A stretch of 64,000 nt of DNA from Dichomitus squalens LYAD-421 SS1 (taxonomy: Eukaryota > Basidiomycota > Agaricomycetes > Polyporales > Polyporaceae), in NCBI RefSeq assembly GCF_000275845.1, contig NW_006766884.1:1171720-1235719 (forward strand), in the 5' to 3' direction. A program made the position numbers and the translations under genes. The notes beneath the pieces were generated by a model that searched no databases, was not told the origin of the DNA, and saw nothing but the letters and a program-made list of their open reading frames with translations. Shown in pieces: positions 1 to 10,758 of this stretch (within the stretch, counting starts at the first letter, position 1; each line of letters begins with the position of its first letter).

Positions 1-57
1 TGCGACCGTTGTTGCTGCTGGGCACAAAAGATCAGCTTTTCTCCTATACTGACACGA

Positions 58-3000
58 CTATTCACCCACTTGGGCAATCAAGGCCTGGATCTGCTCTGCG
101 GTGAGCCTGTTGCTTTGCATGTAGTAATGCAAGCCCTGGACTTGCAGCAGTGGGTTCACTTGCATACCCTGTACAGGTTGTCCAGGCACCGAGGGTGGCC
201 GAGGAACGTTGGCGTTCGCTGGACTAGCAGCAGGCAGCGGCGGCGAACGGTGTGGGGCGCCCGGTGACGAGCTCGTCGCCCGAGCAGCGAATGACGGGGA
301 CAAGTGGGCGGCACTGAGCGCAGGAGCGGCTGCAGTTAGCGCAGCTGAGGCGTTCGAGTGCGGCACTTGCCCTGCCGCCTGTACCTGACCTTGACCGGAA
401 GCTGGCGCTGGAGCAGGGGCCTGCCCTGCCATGACCCTAATCTGCCCTGCATGGGCCAGATGCGGCGGCGACATCCGGGCATTCGCGTTAGCCAGGGCAG
501 CGATACGCTGCTGTTGCGATATGCCGACCTGGGAGCTGCGAATCGGCTGCACTTGCGCAATGCCGTTCTGGGGCCGCGGAATACCGTTCGGGGTGGCACC
601 TGGCGGCAACATCTGCCCTTGAGGCGTCTGAGGTTGTTGCTGGGCAGATGCACGATGTATAAGCGACATTCTCGAGGGTTTCTTGGGTCATCTTACCGCA
701 TTCGGGGGCAACGTCTGCGTCTGCGTGCGTGCTTGTTCCCGTAGAAGGTGCTGTCGAGCAAGTTCGTCATTTCTACGTCGCACAAGGGACTCTTGAGCAA
801 CAATGCTCGCCTCCTTCTCTGTCTTCATCCGACTGAGCTCAGCAGGCGTCAGCTTTGGCAACTTGGTGAACTGGCCGTGTGTATCGTGTACAGCCGTAGT
901 TTTCGCGCGCGGAGCTGGTGCGTTGCATCGCCAATCAGCGCGTCGTTAGGCGCCAATGGCATGGTATGTGCACGTACGATTCGACTTCTGCGCTTGCTCC
1001 CTCCGCTTCGCTGCCCTCTTGATTGTATCGTGGATGGCTGCATGTCGACGACGCTTTCTGGGCTCACTCTGAGATGCAGAGCTCGCGGCACCATTGGCAG
1101 ACGTGGTGGCGCTCTGAGTTGCAGATCTCTTCAGCCCTCTAGTCGTCATGTGCGCTGACGCCGACGTCGATGCCACAGACGACGTGTTGTCCTCTGCCGC
1201 GTCGCCACGGGCGGCGGTGCTGGACTTCCCTCTCCAGCGCTCCAAGCACTCCCAAGCAGTACGCTTGTCTGTCGAGATAGTAACTCGCGACGAGTTGAAG
1301 GCATCAGCGATAAGGTTCCAGTTGTGTGGATACCTCTCCACCGCCTGTTTGAGGAGGGCATCGTCCGCCGGAGTCCAGGAAAGAGAATCAGCCTGCTCCG
1401 CGTTACGTTTGCGCACGTCCCTTGGAGGTGGAGGCATGAACACAGGATGGCCCGATGGCGTGGAGGTCTTGGTTGCGGTACCCTCGAAGAGAACTAGAAC
1501 ACAGCGTAAGTATGGCTTCCGGCACAAGGAAATTAACAATTACCACATGGGTTATCGTCCACAGGCTTAGCAGGAGGAATATCGATATCGACAAAGACGG
1601 GGGCTTCCTCGATCTGAGACCACTTGCCATCCTTGAAGTTACTGGCAGGCCTGAGCGTGCCAAGAAGGACAGGTTTCTCGAACATAAACTTGCTCGTAGG
1701 AGTGAGCTTCGTGTACATCGCTTCGTCGATACGCCTATCCGGGTCGTCCTTGCTGATGCGGCGGTCCGGTTTCTTCCGGTTATCCTCGCCGAATGTGGGG
1801 GGAGGGGCGACATCCAGCATACCGTAGACGCCGCAGTCGGGGAATAATTGGGCAAGATCGTGAGGCGGAGGCGGAAGAGGAGGGTCGTTCGTTGTCAGTG
1901 CCGACATATGCTTCACGAGATCGAGGTCATCCAAGTCAATGAAAAGCTTTCGAGTATCGGAGTACAAGATGTGATCGCGTATGGAATCGTACTTGATCTT
2001 CTCCTTGACGCCCTCTCTCCCAGTGGGACCCAAGACAGGGTTCTTCGACGAGGCCTTCAAGCCCGGATGAGCTTCCGGCACAACTGGTTTCGGAGGAGCC
2101 TGCATCTCCTGCGGCTTGTCTGCTTGAGTTTCCAACGCCTTGGCAACACCTACCTCCATGGCATTCTCTTCGCGGCCAGAGCTGCCGTCACCCAACGCCG
2201 TCAGGTCTTCAATCTCCTCGAGTTTAGGCTTGAAGTGAACGCCATCTTGGCCGTCTCCCTGTAGAGGCTCTTGTTCCAGCTGCTCAAGAGCGTCCTGCAG
2301 AGCCTGACCAGGCTCGAGGGAGTCGTTGGCGGGCTCTTTGTCCAGCTCGTCTTCGCTTTCATCATCAGACCCGTAGCCATCGTTCGGAGTGACGGTCTCC
2401 CTCGAGTCGCCGCCGTCCTCGTCGACGTCCTGGGCGTCGCGGAAAGGTCCATCAATGTCTTCGATTTCGACCCCATCCGCCATCTCCGTGTCTTCCAGTG
2501 GCGGAGGCTTCCAGAGAACGACGATACCTCTACGAACACGCTCCTCCAGAGAGCCTGCCTCGTGCCACTCCATAACCGCATGAGCTAAATTGTACGCAAG
2601 GGCGATCTTCCATATCCGTTCTTCGTGGAAGTCAGTGCGCATCCACCTCTGTGGGACTTGCTCAGTAGCCGCCATAGAAGGTAGGAATTGTCAGATTACC
2701 ATCTCGTCCATGAGATAATCCCAATGTGTCTTCATCAAACCGCCGACGCCACGCTGCTTCTTGGGCTGCCGGAAGCTCCATTGGCCGGAATCTTTCAGCT
2801 TGTCGACGCGCTCGAATACACGGAGAAGATGCATTTCGGCGATGCCGATCTATGCAAGTCATGTAGCACCGGATCAACATGGTGTCTCGGGAGAAGTACG
2901 CACCGACCAATCGCGCGTGCTGAGGCATTTGGTCGCTCTCTGCAACTTGGTGTGTACAGGGTTGGCCTTCAAAACAGCTGCCCACTTATTGAGACCCATA

Positions 3001-4431
3001 GGCTGCCATTCGTGGGTCTTCGGATCACTCTTATCCGCTCCTTTGTTTTTCTTTTTGGACGGTTTCTTCCAATTGAACTCCAGAGGAAGCAGTTCGAGTG
3101 GAGGCCGAGGATAAGGCGGATCGGGAGGGAATTGATGGGGGCCTCTGGTGTATTCGACAGGCATGGGTTGGTCTGCCCTGTCATTGAAGGAGAACGAAGT
3201 GGGTGACCCGGGGGTGGGGAGCGGGATAGCGTAGTCAATGACGGGATATGATACATGTTCGTCGGTAGGTGCGGGCGATGACCGAGGATCTGTGGGTCCC
3301 AAAATAGTCATGATTTGGTCTTCGCTGGGCTCCTTCATCAGCTGGGCGGGTGTCACCGTCTCGAACGGAACGGCTGTCCTCTCCTCGGGCGATGAAGACC
3401 TCACTTGTGGTTGAGAGTCCATAATTCCCATGTCTTCGTCATCTAGCGGTTCCGCCTTGATGCCATCGGGTTCAAAATCAGCGCGCTGCGAGGGAGACCG
3501 CACGCGCTGTGACAGAGGAAGGGAGGTTCGGCTCAATGAGGGTTCTCGTGTGGCAGCGACTGATCCTGTGGACGTTTGAGGCATGGGAGAATCCCGACTC
3601 GGCGCAATATAAGGAGGTGTTACTAGGCGTTCCGGCGCAGGGGTAGGGGATTTCCCAGGAATTGCGACCTGCGTGGGATGTAGCTCTCCTTCTACGAAAT
3701 CTGGCGACTGCCGTGCAGTCTCCGGTACCTGGGGCAACTCAGGCGACCTCACGTTCTGCGTCATATCAGGCTTGGCCTCCGGAACAGTGGGCTCTTCGGG
3801 GGGCAAGACAGGCGGGGGAAGGTCAACGTCCATGAGAGCTTCCACCTTTGATACATCAGGGATTGGAGAGTCTCGTTCCTCTTCCTCTTTCTCCTCCTCT
3901 TCCTCCTCCTCCTCCTGGCGTTCGCGGATGGTAGGTGACGCGGGCGGATCGGACATGGGAGATTCCGAGATGACATTGGCTGCGTCCGCCGTCTCCGCCA
4001 TCGGCTCAGGTTCAGGAACACCCACGGGGGAATAGGCCGGGGGGGTCTCGGGTAGAGCTACTTCGTCTTCGAGCAGGTTTGAGATGGAGCCCGTCTCGGG
4101 ACTGTGACACAGAATGTACAACACCTGAGTGCCAGTAATCTCCACAATGCAACGACGAAGACTCACTGTCTCTCAAGATCGAACCTGTCCAAGAATGACT
4201 GAAGGCCGTCATCGTGACTCTCTTCTTGCTCTTCAAGCGTGACTAAGGACCCGAGCTTGTCGCGCTTCTGCACGAGATGATACAATTCGCGTAGGAGCTC
4301 GTTTCGCCGCCTGCTTATTTCCCTGGAGGCATAGACTCGATGAAGGCTAGCGCACGACGAGAGGAAGACATGACTAACTGTAGTTGCATTACGCGTTCTT
4401 CCACGAGTGACTCCGTCAAGTGAGACATCAT
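58..4431 (-). CDS. EAF1: Eaf1/Vid21-like scaffold subunit of the NuA4 histone acetyltransferase
   Basis: Probable platform subunit that holds the NuA4 histone acetyltransferase together in the nucleus. The minus-strand exons encode, in order: a short helical N-terminus (start at 4431 or 4428, MSHLTESLVEERVMQLQ); a long acidic Pro/Ser/Glu-rich region with a poly-Glu run (about 3886-3921); an HSA domain at about 2830-2560 with the typical stretch WSFRQPKKQR followed by HWDYLMDEM and the WMRTDFHEERIWK block; a SANT/Myb domain at about 1390-1220 (LSWTPADDALLKQAVERYP, NWNLIADAFN); and a Gln/Pro/Ala-rich C-terminus ending at the TAG at 58-60. HSA plus SANT in this order is diagnostic of EAF1/VID21 (p400/Domino-related) proteins; there is no helicase domain, as in fungal Eaf1. 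The gene is cut by several short introns. The first intron (donor near 4403, acceptor near 4327) and the start codon are the least certain parts. Confidence 0.85.
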
Positions 4432-5278
4432 TCCGTGTGAGAGACGAGCCAGCGCCGAGAGGATGTGTGACAAGAATGCGGGGAAGTCGCGTGTGTGGCT
4501 GAAGGCTGAGGCCACTTGGAGCGCGATCGCAGGATGTGTCGAGTCACGAAGAACACACAGAGTCTGGAGTGTTATAAGGCACGTCTACTAGAACGCCACC
4601 CGAGGCTAACAAAGGCCCTGCTGGGGAGGAACAAAGAAGAGGATGGGGAGGTCGTGGCGCAAGGTCAAAAGGTGGTTCGGTAAAGCCCGAAATTGTGCTC
4701 ATCCTAATATGGCAACCGTCCAAGTTCAGAATCCCATCCCTTCACCGAGCGATGCACTCGCTCTATATAGCTACACCATCACGTTGCAGTAACTACCACA
4801 CAGTTTTCCTCCTTCCATGAAGGTCGGAACATCTCTGGCCAATGAGACATGATGGAGATTTGTTCTGCTCAACTTGTAATAGGAAAGGACTAGAAGAGAC
4901 GACGGTCCTAAACACAACCCGTAGCCGATGAGCATTGCATAATAATTATCTGTGGTGCCGCTCTGCAGCCCCCGGTGTTGCTCGAGCGCAGCCAATACAT
5001 CTGACTAGTTGGTAATTACGGGTATCACGAAAAAATGCGTGCATCTGTACACAAACGAGGGGCACGGCGGGAGAGAAGGATGATGCCAATGAGGAAGCCA
5101 GAGAGCCAGGATCATCACAGCGAATAGCATAGTCTATGAGCGTCCACAAAGGAGAGCCGGGTTCACCCTGTACCGAGCACCCCAACACCTGCGCTCGCGA
5201 GACAGCACGACGAAGCCCCTGCCCACCTGGACAACGAGCGAGCCCTTGAAGTCCCAGCTGCTTATCCTGATACTTCTG
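4432..5278. other. Intergenic: EAF1 upstream region and KNR4 3' flank
   Basis: No supported gene. The stretch holds the promoter side of EAF1 and the 3' flank of KNR4, both minus-strand genes. A TATA-like TATATAG lies near 4773. Short open frames at 4771-5188 have no recognisable protein features. Confidence 0.5.
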
Positions 5279-7405
5279 TCAACGCTTCGAGTCCGTCGAT
5301 GTCACAGAGTCCGTTCTCCGCTTCCCACCACCGAGGTGCCCGAGCTTCTTGAGACCGCTGGAGATGCTGCTCTTCTTCCTCCCATGCGTCTTCTTGCTGG
5401 TTGTCGATGCTTTCGAGTCTGTCGACTTGACCGACGCCACCTCGGCCGCAGCGTCGGCGTCGGCGTCTTCCTCGTGGCCATTGACGAGCACGCCATCAGC
5501 TGCGAGGGCATCCTCGGTGATGCCGGTGATGCCGGAGACGCCACCGCCGCCGACGAGGCGGACCGTTGTGTCTGGCTCCTGATTCGAGGGGGCCTCCGGA
5601 GCATCAATGAGGACTGGCGACTCCTCCCCTGCAGTATCAAGCTCCGACGATCCGACAAGCGTCAGATCCTCGTGGAGGAGATCGGGTACAGCTGGGGGCG
5701 ACTCGATAATGACGGCAGGTTTGAGTGCCTCCTCCGGAGAGTCGACAAGCTTCGTTTGGATCTCCAATGTGAGCTTTGGTGAGGGTGATCGTGATCGTGC
5801 CGTGCGAGGAGGAACTGCTGTGAGAGGAACGGCGGACATGGATTCTTGGCGTGCGGGTCTTCCCTCGATATCGTCTTGAGGTGGGAAAGTCCGGCTAACG
5901 TCGTCGTCGTCGTCTGGTGTGAGCTGACTGGGTGAAGGGAGGTCTACAGGCAAGGGGGCCGGAGGTTTGGTAACAGAAATCGTGGGGAGCTGCTTTGGTG
6001 CAAAATTGGTAACCTTCGCTGAGGGGGTGGGCAGAGACGACTCGTCGAGAGCACTCGTTTCCTTATCCTCGGCGGCGAGGACTGGTATCGGGACTTCCGC
6101 ACCAGCGCCAGCATTGCTTGTAGAAGATGCGAGCGACAATGGCTCCAAGCTGACCTTCTCCTGTACATCGTTACAGGAGCAGAAAAAACAGAGCGACGTC
6201 CTGCACTCACCTTGCCCTTCTCTGGAGGTTGCTGAAGGATGCTTTCCGGCACGATGCCGGCATCAATCCACCTCCGGACACTCTTGTCCGCCCAGGCCTC
6301 CAAAACGTTCCAGCCCTTGTACTCTCCGGCCAACCGCAACCCACCCGTGCCCGTATCACCGCCAGTGTCGCCCTGGCCACCTCCTACGCCGTCGAAGAAA
6401 TAGCTCTCGTACCCAATCGAGTCCTCGCTCCCATCGCTCCCATCGTTACCGGACCCCATCTCGAACCCTTCCCCGCTCTCGAGATCCTCCACGAACCCCG
6501 CCAGGAACTTTGCCCATCCGCCCGGCCCGTCGCCCCGCCACATAACGACCTTCGTGTCAAAGTCTCGCCCGAAGACGATCACCTGGCCGACAGCGCCGCC
6601 CTCGCCAGGGTTCATGTCGATACCCAAGTAGTTACCCGCCTTGTCCGCGACGAGCGGGATCCACCCGCGACATGAGTACTCCCGCCGGACCCACCCCGCG
6701 GGTATTGAGTCCATCATCTCCTTCAGCGCCGCGTTCGCGCCCGTTGCAGGGTCATCATCGACCTCGCGCCAGAACCGCCATTCCTCCAGGACGTCCTCGA
6801 GCGGGAGGAGCGTGAGCCCGAAGAAGAGCCCCTCCGAGCACCCTGCTGCGCTTTCGGGCTCCTGTCCATCGACGCACAGATACGAGTCGCGGACGGGCTG
6901 CGGAAGTGAGAATCCGAAGGCCATCTCGAGCTGCGCGAGGTCTTGCGGGAGGATACCGTAGTTCAGGGTGTCACCTAATTCGGGGTACTCGCGTTCGAGC
7001 CACGAGCGCAGTCGGTTCCAGGTGTTGGAAAGCGGGGGGTATGGGAGACCAGCGCCCGCTGCTGTGTTGTGTAATGGGAGGATGGACGTGGATTTGGGGG
7101 TCACAGCACTGTCCAAGGACAGCGTTTCGTTAGCATCGTCAGGGCATCACGTACACTTGGCCCATGGATACATACGAGCTAGGGACATCGTAGTAGGGGC
7201 CCGAGGGCGACGAGGGAGGATACGAGTACGTCGAAGACGATGGAAACTGTGCAGTCTGCAGTGTCTCGGGATTGAATGCATCAGGATGCGATGTCAAACC
7301 CGGGGATGATGTCGGCAGGCTGAAGGCCTCGTGGGTGGATGTCATGGCCCTGCGAGAGGAGGTGCGGCTGTTTTTGCTGGAGAAGAGACTTGCAAACCAG
7401 CTCAT
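5279..7405 (-). CDS. KNR4: Knr4/Smi1 cell-wall integrity and glucan-synthesis regulator
   Basis: Member of the SMI1/KNR4 family. In yeast the protein is an intrinsically disordered hub at bud sites that links the Slt2 cell-wall integrity MAP kinase and calcineurin to cell-wall glucan and chitin synthesis. Three exons are visible. The first starts at 7405 (MSWFASLFSS; fungal Knr4 proteins begin in a similar way) and is Ser/Pro-rich. The second (about 7085-6210) carries the globular SMI1/KNR4 domain, with NTWNRLRSWLEREYPELGD, FGFSLPQPVRDSYLCVDGQE, WIPLVADKAGNYLGIDMNPG and VIVFGRDFDTKVVMWRG. The third (about 6150-5279) is a disordered Ser/Pro/Asp-rich tail ending in a basic GRKKSS...KRRTDS segment. 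Length and order match fungal Knr4. The gene is followed by EAF1 on the same strand. Confidence 0.92.
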
Positions 7406-7947
7406 CGTAGGTGTCGTCGGCCAGGATGGCTGGTCAAGACAGCAGCAATGGATACCAGGAGAGGCAAGTGATCCCAAACCAGTTCAGTGGAGCGAGAAGA
7501 GCCGCGCCTGGGCGAAGCGCTAAATCGGGATGCCTGGCGAAGTGCCAAAAGCAAAAACAAATCAGAGCAGCTGCGCACAGATAATGCCGGGACCTCGAGG
7601 CGGCGCCGGGGCAGAGTGTCGTACGGTGCGAGTGTGGATGGGTATGGGAGGAGTGCCAAGTGTCGCTAGCTGGAAAGGACTGGCCGCCGTCGAGTACAGC
7701 ATGAAACATATCATTTGCCGCACTCCGCCGGGGCACGACGCCCAGGCGCCCGCACACGCTCTGCAACACGCTCCAGGCCATGGGTGTGCCACCGGCGATC
7801 CGGTCGACGCCTCCATGGCAGTCGCTAGCAATTTCATTCTATCCAATCCCATTCGAAAGTTCGAAGCCTTCTATTAACGTCCGAGTACGTGGGATCCTAG
7901 ATAATGATACAACATGTACAACTACGACAGTATGTGCAAACAGCCTC
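7406..7947. other. Intergenic: KNR4 promoter and first CoA-transferase 3' flank
   Basis: About 540 bases between KNR4 and the upstream CoA-transferase gene, both minus-strand. I see no further gene; open frames here show no domain signal. Confidence 0.5.
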
Positions 7948-10121
7948 TCAGAATGTCGCCAGCTGGTCCGCGACCTTGAAGTCGGCAGCGGTCTTTGCGC
8001 GAAGCTCGTCGAGCGTCACGCCCTCCGCAATATCAGTCAATAACAGCTCGCCCGCAGCGCGATCTACCTTGAACACTGCCAAGTCGGTCACGATCAAGCT
8101 CACAGCGCGCGCACCAGTGAGTGGCAGAGAGCACTCCTTCACAATCTTAGGCGTGCCATCCTTGGACACGTGCTGCATCGTCGCGATGACCTTCGTCTTG
8201 TCAGGATTTGAGACAAGATCCATTGCACCACCAATGCCTGAGAAATTATCAGTATCGGGAGAGCTCCACAGGTCAGGGATGAAGTGCGGCTGACCCTTGA
8301 CAAGTTTTCCAGGGATCATGAAGTTGGCAATGTCACCCGCTTGTGACACTTGCATAGCCTGAATGATGCACCTGTGAGTCGAGGTTTCAACACTGACAGA
8401 GAACATCGGCGATGCTGACACCAAGGCAAGTGACATCCATGTGTCCACCACGAATCATGTTGAACGACTCCGCGGAGTCTGCAGGAAGTGGTCAGTCTTA
8501 CACATATAGCTAACACCACAAGAAGACTGACCGAAACACGAGGCGCCTGGAAGCAACGTCGTAGTCTCCTTTCCAGCGTTGATAATATCCCTGGAGGCAG
8601 TGACCTGTTCAGTTCAGGAGTGGCGCCCAATCAAGATAGTGCACTTACGCATCAACTTGGTCGGGCGTAGGGTAAGGGCCCATTCCCAAGATGCCGTTCT
8701 CGCTCTCAAGCCACACCTTGACGTTAGGGTCCAGGTGCTAGATTCACTCATGAGTGGGACATAGTGACGTATTCATTCGATGCAGCTTACCTCCGGAATG
8801 AGGGTAGGGACACCAACACCGAGGTTTACGTAGAAGCCATCGCCGATCTCCCGAGCAGCACGCTTCGCGATGCGGTGGCGCCAATCCTTGACGGCCTTTT
8901 CTGAGCTCTCCGCTGGATTTGTGTTCGTTTCCTGCTCAGCCGGGTTGTCTGCCAACTTGGTCACCTCGATGGTCTTTGGCTCGGTTGCCTGTACTATGCG
9001 ATCGACGTATACACCGGGGACGTGAATGGCGTTCGGCGAGAGGCTGCCGACCGGACTGCGACGTCAAAGTTAGCAATCCCGCTGACACAGTCAGAACGTC
9101 AACTGTGACGTACACAATCTCCTCAGCCTCGACGATGGTCAATTTAGCGTTGCGGGCCATGACGCCATTGTAGTTGTTTGCCGTGTACCTGCCGTCCTAT
9201 CAGCCTCTGATTCGAGCGCCGGCATGAATGAAGAAATGTGATACCGACCTGAAGACCAGGTTACCAACCTCGTCGGCCTTCCACGCATGCACGAACGCAA
9301 CATCGCCCGCGATAGCAGGCTCCAAGACGAACCTCCGACCGTTGAAGAGGCGGGCCTCCTTCGGGTTCCCGGGGATCATGACCCCCGCCTTGAGTCCTCC
9401 TGGGTTGTACCGGATGGGTATGCCGCCGGTCTCGACGGCTGTGTTGGCACCCGTAGGCGTGAAGATACAAGGCTCGCCAGAAGCGTGCGCGTGCAGACGG
9501 GCAACGAGGGTACCCTGGGGAACAAGCTCGATGCCGACGTCACCGTTAAGATAGGCTGACTCGAGGTACTTATTTCTGCACGTAAAGAACACGATCGAGT
9601 GGCAGGTCAGGCGGGTAGAAGCGGGCATAGACCGGCAAAACTGCGTACCCTCCTAAGTAGGAGATCATGACCTTGTCGAGCTGTTTCGTCTTGATAAGTT
9701 TAACTAAGGAGCCGTTCAGCATAATCGAAGCAGCGCCCGGAAAGCCGTCGGAAACGCTCACCTAGGCCGTGGTCTCCTGCGCCCGCGTTGTTCGACACGG
9801 CAGTGAGATTCCGAACGTCGGCTCGTTTTGTGAGGGCAGTGATGAGGGTCTCAGGAATGCCACACAGTCCAAACCCTACGCGCGGAGAAAACTGAGCGCG
9901 AGCCCACTGCTGGGGGAATGTGCGGGCGTACCTCCGGAGAGAATTGTATCCCCAGTCTTCACATCCTTGAGTGCCTCGTCCACCGAGTCCCAAACCTTTG
10001 TCTTCCTTGGGCGCGGCGCGTTGGCAACTACGGAGTAGTACCTGATACGCGCGGCGATGATGATTCTACTGCTGCTGTGCGCACGGGGAATCGCGACTGC
10101 GCGAGCCCTCAGAGCCAACAT
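7948..10121 (-). CDS. Succinyl-CoA:3-ketoacid CoA-transferase, copy 1 (mitochondrial)
   Basis: Transfers CoA from succinyl-CoA to acetoacetate (3-oxoacid CoA-transferase, SCOT, EC 2.8.3.5), a mitochondrial step in ketone body and leucine-derived acetoacetate use. The start at 10121 gives an Arg/Ser/Ala-rich presequence ([20 protein letters not shown]). The alpha part contains [27 protein letters not shown] and [24 protein letters not shown]. The beta part contains [20 protein letters not shown], the catalytic-Glu motif [18 protein letters not shown] (about 8700-8655) and the C-terminal [15 protein letters not shown]. Alpha and beta parts are fused in one chain, as in eukaryotic SCOT. About ten exons. 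One intron (8238-8294) is 57 nt, free of stops, and absent from the tandem copy. The stop is at 7948-7950. The copy at 10759-12953 lies directly upstream in the same orientation. Confidence 0.93.
8238..8294 (-). other. 57-nt stop-free intron specific to CoA-transferase copy 1
   Basis: Sits between the KLVKG and [11 protein letters not shown] coding blocks. On the minus strand it starts GTCAGC, ends TTTCTCAG and contains a branch-like TACTGAT. Copy 2 reads directly from KLVKG into [10 protein letters not shown] at this point. The length is a multiple of three and there is no in-frame stop, so retention would add 19 residues without shifting the frame. Confidence 0.75.
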
Positions 10122-10758
10122 GTTGTATTGAGGATTGCGAAGGGACGAGGGTATGTTTGTGAGACGGAAACTGGAGATGCGGGGTATGGGGGTTGAGTGT
10201 CTGTGACGCAAAGCCAGAAGAGAAGCGTGGAGCGGGGTATGTGATGAGGCAAGCCCAAGGCAACTCGCTCGATGCGGACGTTATATAGATTCTCTGGCTG
10301 TGGGCGAGGCCTTGGGGTACTCGATTTTCCGGCGCATTTCCGTCATTGGAGGATGATCTGGGTTGGAATCTTGGTACAATTTACGGAGGAGGTGGTGGCG
10401 GCAGAGCATGCTCACTGGGTTGCCCCGGATCCGACTGCCATACCCCGCGTCCCGGCGGGCCTCGAGCGTCTATCAGGCCCAGCCAATCACGCCTCACAAT
10501 CTAGGCTTATCGTTCGTCTCCCTGTTCCGCTGCTTGACCGTGCTCTACCGTGCTCAGGCTTCCAATGAGTAATATCTCACCCCTCTTCTCGGGGCGTAGA
10601 GCCGTTACAGCCCGGTTGCAGGGTGTACATCATTGCGGGGACAGTGGCGATCGTGAGAAAGGCAAACGCCAGGGCGTGGCCGGGATGGTGATATGTAGAA
10701 AGCCAACGAACAATAAGTATGTGTTACAGATGAGTACACCAAGCTTGAGTAACACGGC
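10122..10758. other. Intergenic between the two CoA-transferase genes
   Basis: About 640 bases holding the promoter of copy 1 and the 3' flank of copy 2. A [13 protein letters not shown] (TTATATAGA) element lies near 10281, roughly 160 bases upstream of the copy 1 start. No other gene seen. Confidence 0.45.

Noticed and set aside
4440..4590. Upstream helical frame (LQTLCVLRDSTHPAIALQVA...) as an extension of EAF1 or a separate helical-repeat gene
   Set aside because: It has no ATG before an in-frame stop near 4590. The EAF1 N-terminus is well explained from 4431, so I treat the extension as chance.
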